DNA of 64,000 nucleotides, from assembly GCA_903813345.2 (NCBI GenBank), contig CAIIXF020000012.1, forward strand, positions 5,063,318 through 5,127,317. The letters are read 5' to 3'. Position numbers and translations under genes: made by a program. How positions within the stretch are numbered: the first letter of the stretch is position 1; the number at the start of each line of letters is the position of its first letter. The DNA is from Owenia fusiformis. Lineage: Eukaryota; Annelida; Polychaeta; Sabellida; Oweniidae. Below the pieces are notes generated by a model. The model had not been told where the DNA came from. It ran no database searches and was given only the letters and a program-made list of their open reading frames with translations. Shown here in pieces: positions 45,588 through 57,293 of the stretch.

Positions 45588-46060
45588 CAATGGGTACAAA
45601 CATAGGCCCGGGAAGATGTATACAAACAATTCGAATCTGAATCCCCTTGGAACGATTCAGATCTTGATTTCCTTTATACATGTCCCTGGGCCTTTGGGTA
45701 CGAACATATGGTTCAATTCTCCACTTCTTTTGAATTCACCGTACGTCTAATCAGAGTTAATTACGGGAAATGCCAAGAAATTACAAAATAGAATCTGGAA
45801 ACAGTATGGGAATCGTGGAACATATTTTACCCTTAATGTAATAATAAGGTTAAACTACAATTTTTTAAAACAAATACGTGAACGTGCAATATTATGACCC
45901 CTGGGGATTATTGTCCAGCTCTCAATTGATTTTTCCAGGGACCTATTTACAATTACTATATTCCTAAATACCTTTATACTGAATTGGCCAAGTAACACTA
46001 TGAAGGAGAGAACGAATCCCCGGAGGGTCAAAACTCTACACGTTTACGTGCAAGTTCTCA
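45588..46060. repeat. Two adjacent short inverted repeats
   Basis: First, 45588-45715: GGGTACAAACATAGGCCCGGG and a mirrored CCCTGGGCCTTTGGGTACGA surround AATTCGAATCTGAA-type DNA. Second, about 45873-46060: ACGTGAACGTGCAATATTATG with CCCCTGGGGAT is mirrored by ATCCCCGGAGGG with ACACGTTTACGTGCAAG. Both resemble small MITEs. No target duplications were identified. Confidence 0.5.
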
Positions 46061-46751
46061 AAAACCGTGTAGCTTAACCTCTCTAATGTAGTGAAAAGAT
46101 TGTACGTTGTATCCCTGTTAATGGAGAGCTTAGTACGTTATGTAAGGGGGCTTATCTAGAATCAATTGAACATGAAATCTATGATGGAAACCAGATGGTA
46201 ATTTCCACATAGGAATCTTGAATTACAATTCGTTCTCTGAATACAGTCCATGTGATTCGCCTTGTTTTGCAACAGTTTAATTGTTTATTTATATACATAT
46301 ATTACTATGGGTATAAAAAGATACATTTGCATATAATATAAAGGTTAGTAGCTGAAATTCCAACAAAATTAATATCAAACTATTTCCAATTCATCAAAAT
46401 GTGCAAATAATCAAAATCAGAAGACTTAATTGGACATAAACTTTTCTTTATGAAAGTACTAGATGCCTAAAAATAGTTCATGTAGAAAATGAATCAATCG
46501 CTTTTAAAATTGAAGAAGCATATTTTTCAATTTTGATCTGTTTATTAGGTGAGGATTTTTCAAGCTTCGATATTTCAAAAAGAACCTTATATCGAAATTT
46601 AATTGTGCAAGTAGTGTATCATTATGAATTAATCGTCTTATTAGAAGTCAGGGTTATAATAGAGCATACCGTATATCTGGAGTATTACAGTGTATACGTT
46701 ATCACTTTCGGTGGTACAACTGATAGCACCCCTTACACTGGAAGCAATGTG

Positions 46752-47168
46752 TTAATCACGCGGTACTAACTTCGACCGTTAATTTGAATTTTTGACCTAC
46801 CGGATGTTTGAAAATCAAGGATTACGAGTCTCGTACTGCACCGTTTTTCTTCAAACTTGTTCCATTCAAAGCATAACAAAAATCCCTTTCTGTTTGTACA
46901 TTATTCTCTTAAACAGAGTCCCTACTTCCAGCGGCATTTTGGTGTCCACCTGTAAGAAAGCCTTCTAACAACTGGGGATCAAAACGCTGCTAGAACGAGG
47001 GACTCTCTACAATAAAGTAATGCACCGACAGAAAGGCAATTTTTATTTGCTTTTAATGGTATAAGTTTGAAGAAAAACGGTGCAGTATGAGACTCGCAAT
47101 CCTTGATTTTCGAGCATCTGGTAGGTCAAAAATTCAAATTAACGGTCGAAGTTATGACCGCGTGTTAA
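46752..47168. mobile_element. About 410-bp element with 170-bp inverted repeats, TTAA at both edges
   Basis: The left end CACGCGGTACTAACTTCGAC with TTAATTTGAATTTTTGACCT is mirrored by AGGTCAAAAATTCAAATTAA and GTCGAAGTTATGACCGCGTG. TTAA lies at both outer edges (46752-46755 and 47165-47168), consistent with piggyBac- or Kolobok-type target choice. The left end has one extra base. The arms extend through GATTRCGAGTCTCRTACTGC. No transposase is present. Confidence 0.7.
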
Positions 47169-47502
47169 TGTACAGGACTTAATCGGTCAATGTGTTTTAG
47201 CATGGTTGTAGCTTACCCTTGGTAGTTGTAAAACTGATAAATAGACTAGTTTGCAGATGAATTCATCCTTGAACGATTAGAGGATGTAATAATAACACAT
47301 TCTATGGTGCTTGCTTTACTCCATCAAACACGTTCATAATTCGGACATATGTAATATTTTTTCTAAAACAGAAGTGCAACAGTCATCATATCCTGGCAGA
47401 GTCAGGCATAATTCAAAAGCTGGTTACGTATTACAGATTGATTCAAAATTGCCGGTAAATAAGTCTGAAACAATCAAAGTTATCTAAAATAGGTTACGAA
47501 TT

Positions 47503-47614
47503 ATACACTCCCCTCCAAAAGTTTGGCAAAGGGAAGTTTTTATTGGATATCATATCAAACGGAGTCAGTGTTTGAAATATTGTTCAATAATTTCCAAATT
47601 TATGGAGGGGGTAT
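47503..47614. mobile_element. 112-bp MITE, TACACTCCCCTCCA-type ends, copy 2
   Basis: The ends TACACTCCCCTCCAAAAGTT and AAATTTATGGAGGGGGTATA are inverse copies and match the element at 36917-37135. This copy is shorter, so it is an internally deleted relative. Confidence 0.65.
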
Positions 47615-48500
47615 AAGTTGCGTGTAAATTCGTATAAACATGAACACGCCATCTTTTATTTTATTTCTTTTTTTGAAAGATCATCTTTTAGGACTTTGAT
47701 AAAACACAGGGAATCGGCAGAGACTACTAGTCTGAAATTGCCTATATTTTGGGAAATTTCTACCTGTGTCTGACAGTATATCTTACAAATCGGTATGTAC
47801 TTTGACGCTAACAAATCAATCCCACTGTTGTCCCATCAGACATACCTTAATCTTAATAACAAACATTGCTATAAATACTTTATATTTGTTCATTGCTTCT
47901 GCACGCTAAACTGAATCGTTCGATTTTGTAGTGAGTAGTAGGAAAAATGATCCTTTCATCTCACTTCCTACATACGAGCCTATTGGGGATAAATGGTCTG
48001 ACATTATTCCATTGGATTTATGTTAAGCTGTTTTTAGAAGTTACGTTCTTTGAACTGAGATCAATAAATTTAGACTGCTTGTTACATGAATTCCATGGGT
48101 AATATTTTAAATTAAACGACGTCATCTTTGCTAATCTTCTGTATTATGACTTGCAATATAAGGCCGACGTTTTACTCGATGAATATACTTGTACAAACTG
48201 ATGATCAATTCAGTGCGATGATGTGTATTTATTATATTGAGTCCAGTATACATATACATTTATAAATACTATGAAGCGATGCGTACAAAGATCACCATTT
48301 GGGAGACAATTTGAACAAAAATCACATTTCCCAAAAGTCTGTCCAATAACAAAAAATGATTGTTTGGTCTAAGTTAACGGGATATATTAAAACCAAAATT
48401 CGGTATGAAATTCTGAGACGAGCCCTGATTTTAGAGATCTAAAACAGGGCTTTGCTGAATGAGAATATGTTGGAGGTGTATTTTTATGTACATGTGCGTC
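47615..48500. other. 3' flank of the GPCR gene, no other gene
   Basis: No further exon is supported. The GPCR 3' UTR should lie at the high-coordinate end of this stretch. I could not single out one poly(A) signal. Confidence 0.4.
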
Positions 48501-50060
48501 TCAAACATCGATATCAGGCAGGTCTGGTACGGGGGACAAGGAAGGCTTATATCGTACAGTAACCTCTCTAGGCTTTTCTATATCAACTTCAATGACATCA
48601 TATCCAATTACGTCATTAATCTCTGAATTTGTATCATTTTTGTTAAAGTCATATTCACTTTCCTCTGCGATATCTTCAGGTGGGGGATGTATACTCGTTT
48701 CCAGGTCATATCGTATCCCTGGAGCGGGCTGAAGTGGAATGTATTCATCTATATTACTATGTGGGCCAACGGCACCGTCGAAACTTGCACGATTATTTGG
48801 ACATGTCGCGGTACTTCTAGGGCCAACTATGCATCCATTTTCCATGCGCATTTGCTCCCGTTTAGAATTTGTACTCGATGGTGTCTTTTTACTCGTTGTC
48901 CTGGATGAGCTCTTACGTCGTTGTTGCCACAAAGTTGGCTTTGGAACGTGTTTCTTTGAAGTATATTTCTGATATATTTTAGTAACAAAGTTTTTGAATG
49001 ACTGGCGCAATATGCGATTCTTAATCCCATAGGCAAACGCATTTGTGCAAGGAGCGGCGTATAATAGAATCGTTGATATGACAACAAGATAATAATTCGT
49101 TTCTTTAGACGTCGCCATTTCTATGGCAACGACAATGCAATATGGAGTGTAAGTCACAATAAAAGTCGTGATTAATTGGACGATTGTACCCATCGCTCTT
49201 TTGCCACGAAAAGCGTGCACGGGTGTGCGAATTTTGCCTTTAGTGTGTGCCGTTACGGGGGCTTGTACAACCGTTAACACCGACACTAAGTGCATAGTTA
49301 CGATCATTTGGCTATGCGTCCTTGCTATCTTGAATAAATGGGAATGACAATAAAGCATTATAACCATGGGTGCGAAGAAGGCGAGAATCATATAAACAAC
49401 GCTATACCATACTCCCGCATAGTTAGAAAAATCAATTTCACAGGCTGTTTTATAGGGATGAAATGTGTATGTGATATTGCCACTGGGTATCAGCGGCGGC
49501 AAACACAACAGCGTCGTGAATATCCATAAGACACATATCCACGCTGTTAATCTTTTCTTAGTGGATATGGTTGTATGTTGTAACGGGTGAGAGATCGCTT
49601 GGTATTTATCCCAGCTCAATGCCGTAATGTTCCAGATCGTAGCTACAACGATCAGAGATGAAATAAAACCATGGATTTGACATAGCAACGGCAGACGCTG
49701 GAACACTGTTGTAATATTAAACGATGTGCTTGCATAAAGTGGCAGCATAATTACTGAAGATAACAGCCCTAAAACCCCCAGGTGACACACAAGCACGTTT
49801 GTCACATTATGCAATTTGCTATTTGGTACAATTGCCATGAGGATAAATGTATTCGTACAAGTTCCTACCAATGCTAGTAAGGTCAACACAGCACCCTTAA
49901 TCGCGTCTTTATAATCCAAAGCATTATATATCCCCATTTCTAGTGTCCTATATGAACTGTTGTTTAAATCCATGGATAAATTCCAAGTTGTATTTCCAGT
50001 ATTTTCCATTGTGCTTATTCCATACATGAGCTCCCTTGTCTCCATCATGTATCCAGCCAT
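48501..50060 (-). CDS. Orphan class A (rhodopsin-like) G-protein-coupled receptor, single exon
   Basis: One uninterrupted 519-codon frame encodes seven hydrophobic segments between about residues 52 and 345. N-glycosylation sequons stand in the N-terminal tail (NTT, NLS, NSS). Asn1.50 is N70. Cys127 and Cys207 can form the TM3-ECL2 disulphide. The TM3 end is W150-DKY rather than DRY. TM6 has TYTPY (Pro306) instead of CWxP, and TM7 has TNAFAY instead of NPxxY. Position 2.50, normally Asp, appears to be Gly98. The roughly 165-residue Ser/Thr-rich tail ends in IDV, a possible class II PDZ ligand. The CLPPL and FKIAR-type segments recall GPR161 and amine-like receptors, but this is weak and I give no subfamily. 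It would act at the plasma membrane or cilium. Confidence 0.85.
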   Translation of the reverse strand: MAGYMMETRELMYGISTMENTGNTTWNLSMDLNNSSYRTLEMGIYNALDYKDAIKGAVLTLLALVGTCTNTFILMAIVPNSKLHNVTNVLVCHLGVLGLLSSVIMLPLYASTSFNITTVFQRLPLLCQIHGFISSLIVVATIWNITALSWDKYQAISHPLQHTTISTKKRLTAWICVLWIFTTLLCLPPLIPSGNITYTFHPYKTACEIDFSNYAGVWYSVVYMILAFFAPMVIMLYCHSHLFKIARTHSQMIVTMHLVSVLTVVQAPVTAHTKGKIRTPVHAFRGKRAMGTIVQLITTFIVTYTPYCIVVAIEMATSKETNYYLVVISTILLYAAPCTNAFAYGIKNRILRQSFKNFVTKIYQKYTSKKHVPKPTLWQQRRKSSSRTTSKKTPSSTNSKREQMRMENGCIVGPRSTATCPNNRASFDGAVGPHSNIDEYIPLQPAPGIRYDLETSIHPPPEDIAEESEYDFNKNDTNSEINDVIGYDVIEVDIEKPREVTVRYKPSLSPVPDLPDIDV

Positions 50061-51197
50061 GCTATGTATACGCGGGTGTTATATAATATACGCGGGTATT
50101 CATATGCGGGAGATATGGTGCGGGTGCGTTATTTGTCTCCACAACAGATCACTGTTTTCTTGGATGTATGGTTTTCATGTCTGATTAACTTGATTGCAGT
50201 ACAAGAGATTCCTGCGTATCGGTTTTTCACTTCAGATGTGTCTCACTCGGAGGATCACCAGATCGATTGAAAAGTTATTTTATTCTCCCGTTTATTACAT
50301 TAATAGTCTACACCAGATGCCTTTTAGCTGTAATTCATTCCACCCCCACAATCCATAACAGAAGGCTAAATCCACTTCACTTTTTCCCTGAGTTGAGTTT
50401 TACATAATGCATATTTAATTGGTATTCTGTCTGAAGATACTTGCAATTCGTCAGTGTCTCTCTGAAAACATGTATTAGTTCTTCACTAGAAGATGAAACA
50501 AAATGCAGCCAGTTTGTTCGATCTTGGAGTTTCTAAAGATACTGCAATGATCTCCGCTCAGACTAGCACTTGATTGCTAATCCTCCTAGCTTAGCTAGCA
50601 CAGACATCCTATGCAAATGTTGCTGTATTATTGAAGACGGGTAATAACTTGATATATGCGCTGATGAGTGATTTATAATCGCTGCTCTCCTTGAAAAGTA
50701 CCCTAAATTCGAAATACGGTAACCGCAATCGACCGATTTAGCTCACGGTTTTGCTGCTTGCTCTAAATGTACAGCTCCAAAGCCTACATTTTCACCTAAA
50801 AGAAAACTAGTGGATTCCGGCAATGCACCTACATCCAAGGATGCTTGTCAGAATTCCCTTCCGAGAGTCGTCTTGAAGTGCTTCATATACCTGTTTACGT
50901 GGCAATTCACAGCTGCTCTCTAAGAATTATTTCTTCCCAGTTTGCGGGCTTAGTCGAGATTGCTTTATTAATAATAAATGTTATTCGTTCGCCTTACTTC
51001 TTAATTACGTACTTTCGTTATTTTGATGATTTAGCCAGCGTCAGTCAATGTCTGTCTTATTTTGCAGAGCACACACTAAATGTTGAACAATGGTACACAT
51101 CACGGTGCATGAAATGATCTCTGGAATATATATTATATACATTTACGTGTCTTTTACTTGATTTAATTGTGCACCTTCTTTATCATAATAAAACTAA
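50061..51197. other. GPCR upstream region, no other gene
   Basis: TATACGCGGGT is present twice just upstream of the GPCR start (about 50066 and 50089). Otherwise no recognisable promoter element, exon or repeat. The 90-codon plus-strand frame at 50845-51117 has no family I know. Confidence 0.4.
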
Positions 51198-51637
51198 CCT
51201 TGTGGTCGAGAATGCAACTAACAACTGTCGGCTATCGGATTGACCATGGACTTTGGATTGACCTACTATTTTATGACCAACTCATTTAATATGAATGGAA
51301 TAGTGACAGGTACACTATTCATATTTAAATGAGTTATCTAGTAGTAGGTTAATCCGGTAGCCGACAGGCGTAAGTTGAATTCGTGTATACAAGGTAAGAC
51401 TTGAAATATTTGGCGGCCATGGTGAAACATAATCTGATCTTGTATTCGCGAATGCAACTAACGCCTGTCAGCTACCGGATTAACTTCCTATTTAAATGGC
51501 AACTCATTTAGATATGTATAGTACCTGCCACTACAGTATTCCATTTATATTTAAATGAGTTGATCATGAAATAGTAGGTTAATCTGGTAGCTGCTAGTCG
51601 CTATTTGCATTCGCGAATACAAGCTGAATCAGATTAC
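51198..51637. repeat. Two adjacent palindromic elements of one family, each about 200 bp
   Basis: Copy 1 (51198-51393) and copy 2 (about 51431-51637) both have arms of CCTTGTATTCGCGAATGCAA-type sequence, then CTGTCRGCTACCGGATTAAC, then TTTAAATGAGTT. Each is followed by its inverse. The copies sit about 40 bp apart. Both could extrude as cruciforms. They look like MITEs or a duplicated one. Confidence 0.75.
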
Positions 51638-54475
51638 ATATATCTAGAAACATGAAGGAACTTGAAGAATGTTTTTAAAATATAAACTATGAGAATGCAG
51701 AATATTGCATGATGTCTACATGCCCGTCCGGATGGAAGGGGCCTTGGGGTGACCCTCCCCCTTTCCCCCTATTTTTTAGAGATTTGCATTTAATGATGCG
51801 AATTTGTCCATTGGATATGCCCAGAAGATACCGGAGATGATCTAGGGAGGGGTAGCTTACGGCGTTACAATATCACCGTTGAGTAGCCTGACAACGGTAA
51901 AATGAGATACGGATCAACGGGACTGTAATTACCATATGCCATTGTCTTTCTAAATTACTCAAATTCAGATTCCGTTGTCATTGACGATATCGAAGACGCT
52001 ATATTGTGGCGATTCACGACCCAATTTGATAGAAATTGGGAATTCATATGAAACATCATCACAGGAGCTTAATGCATGCACAAAATGAGTGACGATAAAA
52101 TCCCATGAAATTTGTGACAATTTACCGTTGTCGGGCTATTCCGGTGTGAATATACGCACCGTCACTGCTTTACGTGGGTGTGTCGGCGGCACAAAAATTA
52201 TACAAATAGTACAAAGTAGAAACAATGTGACAATTAATATTACAATTAATTTAAAACTGAAAATATCTATAAATGTATATAATATCGTTAAGTTGGAGAA
52301 TACCAATAACTGTAGATTACATAAAATAAACATTCTCATGAAATATTATACAATTAAATGAATCGTTCATCAATCAAATATGTCTTTCTTCTAATACAAT
52401 CTATCTAAATGTTATTGTTTTCTTCAAAGGCAGAATTAGAGGAATTGTTTGACTTTTTATTATTTTTAGATCAGAATATAAAATAGAGAGGTTAACGTTG
52501 AGCAACACGTTATTAGCTCAACGTGAGCTGTCACACACTGGCCGTATGGGCCCACCGTTGGCCATCGTGTGAACAACTGTGGGTACGTCTTGGAACGTCA
52601 TGGATACACGGTGAACAAACAAACAAATAGATCTCTCCAAGAGAACACACCAAATACGAAAATGAGTTAATTAACCTAATCAAAAAATAAATGCCCACAA
52701 CCTACCACACATTATCAAATCTGTTGTGAAATTACCCTATAAAGTAAACAAACAATTTTAAAGTTGAAATTACCCAATCTAAACACTAATAAAGTTAACC
52801 GCAGATACCTCACGGTATCACATCACTAAAATTACTCTTTATAAGATACAGTACGGTATCACATCACTAATAGTACCTATTATAAAGGGTACTTTTACAT
52901 GGGACATTTGACGCATGGTAGGCCTATCGTATTCTAAATCTACATGTATAGTATAAGTATTGTACACTCTCCATAGACAATCTACTAATGAAATTGCTGT
53001 AGTTGAGATAAATTACCTTTTTTGAAATGATTTAGTACCACTTACATTAAATTGATATTTGGTTTCCATCTATGTATACGATCTGTCCTTCTATCGAATT
53101 GTGAATATCAGTCTTTCGATCGTTTCATCTGTAGGTCACACATAGATATGTTAACGTCTAATCGAACTGTATGGTTTTAAAGATCTCATTTTAAAAGTGG
53201 CATCCGCTCCACGGGAGACCATTGACAGGACAGTGGTAATTACGACAAATGAATCCACTGCCATGCTAGCTAACAATTTGATATGCGTATGAGGTTATGT
53301 AATCATCCAGTCTTATGACCATTGACAGGATCTAGGACAGTGGTAATTATTGGATTTTGACCTTTCTACACTATGCGACTCAAAGTCTATTCCCGTGTTT
53401 TTTTCCTACCACGAAATGTCGGCAAATTTTATTTCCATGCATTCATAAAAGATTAAGTAAAAGCAAGGGTAAGTCATCAAAATATGATAAAGTCATTACA
53501 AATGAGTAATAATGCTTTTTCTAAATTAAAATCCATTCCTGGTTTTCGTCCCAAAATGTCGCCCATATTGGATTTTGATATTTCTACTCTTATTTATCAA
53601 AATATTACTTTGTGCATTTCACCCATATATCCTTCGGGCGCCCCACTACAGCATTATGGATTTTAATTTCCATGTATTCTCTTTACTACCAGTCATTTTA
53701 AGCAGTGACTTCATGGTGGTATAGCATGACGGTTACGCCACCTCTGAAAACGAGGTTGGACGGCTACGTTCACTGAATTATCAAATAAAATGGCCGCGAT
53801 GGAACAGAAAACTAAGATTGGTGCATTATTTTTTACTACTTTGTATCAATGAAAGGATGAACGATTTATGTAAGCATCGCATTCGGTGATGCATTTCGTA
53901 ATATATATTTTGAACGTTGTCTTTGCAAATTGATGCCAGAGGATAACATGAAATAAGTGAAAAACTGTTATTTTTGTCTTAAGGGCATGGTCTACATTGC
54001 CTAACGACCTCGGGGTATATAGATGTAACCTACATACGATCATAAAAAGCCAGTTGAGCATTGGAACCACCTAATATGTTCTACTCAAGCCATAATAATG
54101 TATTTTGAATTTTCGGTTACGCAAAAAATTGATGGACGGTTACGCGAACCTAGTTCAAATATGTATCCCCGATCCATTGTTATTAATTTTGTCATATTCA
54201 TCAGTACTTGATGCTAATTATTCTTTTGCCTCTTCATTGCTATCTTTTTGACTTTCATTGGTTTCATAAATAAAGCAAGACACAATTAATTTTTTCCTTG
54301 CCCTATGGAAGCTCAAACAAGAGCGTCTATTGCGAGTCCTGAAAACAAATATAAACAATTCAATATTCCATTTCTTACCCATTATAACAATGACATGGAA
54401 AGAGGCTATCAGAACTAGCAACTTTGACTCAAAACATTACATGAATATGCATTTCATAAATATTTTTAAGATTAC
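51638..54475. other. Gene-free stretch
   Basis: No supported gene. Minor direct repeats are visible: CGGTATCACATCACTAA at 52813 and 52854, and GACCATTGACAGGA near 53218 and 53319. A pyrimidine-rich patch lies near 51760. Confidence 0.45.
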
Positions 54476-55005
54476 GTTTCCAGGAAGTCATAACTAGAAG
54501 CATTCGCAAAGGACTTTTTGCAATCAAGTCTTTTTTTAAAAATGGCCACCTTCTACCAAAAGTGTCATTAGACAGTGTGCCATGCTTATAGTATTCACAT
54601 ACCAAATATGAAAAAGTTCGCTGCACTACTTTTCGAGTTATAGTAGAATGTGTTAAAACGGCGGCCATTTTTCAAAATGGCCGCCTTCTACCAAAAGTGT
54701 CATTAGACAGTGTGCCATGCTTATAGTATTCACATACCAAATATGAACAAAATCGCTCCACCACTTTTCGAGTTATAGTAAAATGGCGGTCATTTGAAAA
54801 ATGGCAGCCATTTTAAAAAATGGCTGCCTTCTACCAAAAGTGTAATTAGACAGTGTGCCATGCTTATAGTATACACATGCCAAATATGAACAAAATCGCT
54901 CCACTACTTTTCGAGCAAAAAACGTAAAATAACGAGTAAAGGCCGCCATTTTTCAAGATGGCTGCCATGTGCTTCTTTAATATCTACATTTCTAGCTTTA
55001 TTAAT
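54476..55005. repeat. Tandem array, about 140-bp unit, three copies
   Basis: CCTTCTACCAAAAGTGTCAT with AGACAGTGTGCCATGCTTAT and CACTACTTTTCGAGTTATAG recurs with starts at about 54549, 54683 and 54827. AAAATGGCCGCC palindromic blocks separate the units. The array is non-coding. Confidence 0.8.
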
Positions 55006-55259
55006 TTCCTATATAATTTTTTTACATTTAAACATATTGCTATTACAGTTTTACATAAATTACTATTGCACCTAAATTACTGTAAAACCGGCACTAAAAT
55101 GGCCGCCATTTTTAAATGAGTCGCCATTTTGAAAATTGGCTTTTAAGCAGAACTTCTACTCCCATAGGATATATGTGTGCAAAATATAAACAAAATTGGG
55201 CCAACGGTATTTGAGTTATTGCCCGGATGGACGGATGGAGGCGTTCCCTATATCCCTCC

Positions 55260-55625
55260 GAACTTCGTTCAATGGGATAACTATGACGCAATTGGTATAT
55301 CACGGCTACAACACTTGATTAAGGAATCATAACCAGAAGCGTTCGAAAAGGACTTTTTGCAATCAAGTCTTTTGTTGTAGAACTATGACGCAATAGGTAT
55401 ATCATGGCTACAACACTTGATTTAGGAATCATAACCAGAAGCGTTCGCAAAGGACTTTTGCAATCAAGTCTTTTGTAGTAGAACTATGACGCAATTGGTA
55501 TATCATGGCTACAACACCTGATTAAGGAATCATAACCAGAAACGTTCACAAAAGACTTTTTGCAATCAAGTATTTTGTTGTAGAACTATGACGCAATTGG
55601 TATGATGGCTACAACAATTGATTTA
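55260..55625. repeat. Tandem array, about 100-bp unit, four copies
   Basis: ACTATGACGCAATTGGTATA with GGCTACAACACTTGATTAAG and TTTTTGCAATCAAGTCTTTT repeats at about 55281, 55382, 55484 and 55584. A related GGACTTTTTGCAATCAAGTC block also occurs at about 54511, linking the array to the preceding one. The LINE insertion follows 55 bp downstream. Confidence 0.8.
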
Positions 55626-55682
55626 GGAACCATAACTCATACGTCCGCATTGTAATAGCCAATACCCTTATATTAACCTGAT

Positions 55683-55925
55683 GATAAGCGAGAAAGGCCA
55701 ATAATATGTCATCTGAATCCCTATGATGGAAAACAAGTTCTGTATAATCATGTGAGGAACCTAGCAAATACAAGATACAGAATGGATGAACAATATCCTC
55801 CAGAGATCCAACAGCGGCGTAAAGCTCTATTACCAGTTTTGATGGAGAACAAGAAAAAAGGACATAGAGTTATATTGAGATATGATAAACTGTACATTAA
55901 TGGCCAGCTTTATCGTAGCGAATAG
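55683..55925 (+). pseudogene. LINE ORF1 C-terminal fragment
   Basis: An 80-codon frame runs from the truncation edge to TAG without an initiator at its 5' end. It contains MDEQYPPEIQQRRKALLPVL and RVILRYDKLYINGQLY, a pattern I associate with the C-terminal domain of L1/Tx1 ORF1 proteins (nucleic-acid chaperone). It is cut by the 5' truncation of the insertion, so it cannot make a whole ORF1 protein. Confidence 0.7.
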
Positions 55926-57293
55926 ACATCAACATGTAAAATCATGTGGACATAATATAGAACCAGAATAAATATTTCGTTTTTGGCAAATATAAACATT
56001 TATATGGGCAATCAACCCTACATACTTCAATATTACATGTTACAGAACAAATACATGGACAGAAAAAGTCTGCTAATTGTAACATGTGCATATAGACAGT
56101 TAATGAAGCGTTTAGAAGTCTAATCAATTTTGCAAAATTCTAGCTTTGAAAGACTATCACAATCACATTAACACTTAAAGACAATAATGCCAATTAATCA
56201 AGCAACAAATCATGAGTGAATGAATGATTCAATCGAAATGTTTGATATCTAAGAAAGGTAGTTAATAATCAAATGTGTGAAACTATGAAATCATTTTAAT
56301 GCAAACAATATCGTTAACTATTAAAGGCACTTATTCAGTGCCCAGACTAGCTATTAACATGTAGACATATGTGCTCTTGGACCCATGTACTTTTATCTGT
56401 AAATAGTGTCTGAACTAAACAATCAATTGAATAGTTTTAGAATTATATGTGTTTCCTTTAAACATGATCTTACTAAATGCATCCATCAATTGAGAATGTG
56501 TATGGGTGAAACTTCGTGTCACTGATTAATGTTTTTTTGGGTGCTTAAGTGATAACTTGGAACACAATCAGGTAGGTACCGTTTTGTTTGAATTTAAAAT
56601 TCAGAATATTTTTTAAAGGATTTTAGAACATTTTGAACATCTCTCAATTGCACACACCATTTAATGTAAGTGTATGGATGCAAAACAGTCAAAATAACTC
56701 CAGAGCATTGGGCCTGTTGCGGTTACGGGTCAACGCGGTAGCCTGGCGTCTGGCCGTTTAATGGGGGGTGCTCTGGATTTGAAAGTAATATACTGCATCT
56801 AAAACACAAAGGTATATATTTCTCGTTATATTTCATAATCACGAAATCTAGAAAAAACGTATGATTTGACCACCAAATTAAAGTAGATAAACAATCATTA
56901 AGAACATGAGCCTGTTGGCGCCATTTATTTTATTGGTTTTAATTGCCAGCTCAAAATCAAAATCGCGCACGGCAATTAACAGGTATATTGTACCTTTACA
57001 TCTGAACAGCGAGTGTATAGTTTAACTGAAATAAACTGACAATTCAAATAAATAGTTATGTTTGTTGTTTTAAGATGTATAAATGTGTGGTGTGTTGTAT
57101 GTATGTGTATGTGTGTGATGGTTGAGTATATTGTATATATGGTTGACTTTTGGCAAATCTTTACAATTGATACAATGCAAAATGAAATCCTTACAACGAT
57201 AACAATGTATATTACACTACAGGTAAGTATGTACACATATGTACTGACATTTTTTGTGAAATAAACATAAAAACATTTTGGTTTGTTTGTTAA
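55926..57293 (+). other. Long inter-ORF region of the LINE
   Basis: 1368 bp separate the ORF1 stop from the ORF2 start, with no long frame in between. Near 56710-56770 is a GC-richer block (GCGGTTACGGGTCAACGCGG). The stretch could be a genuine long spacer of this LINE family, an insertion into the copy, or a decayed coding part. Confidence 0.45.

Noticed and set aside
48687-49529. Several plus-strand frames opposite the GPCR
   Set aside because: They are shadows of the strongly coding minus-strand receptor.
57058-57264. Small frame just upstream of LINE ORF2
   Set aside because: Low-complexity GTGTGT-driven sequence of Val, Cys and Met; not similar to ORF1.
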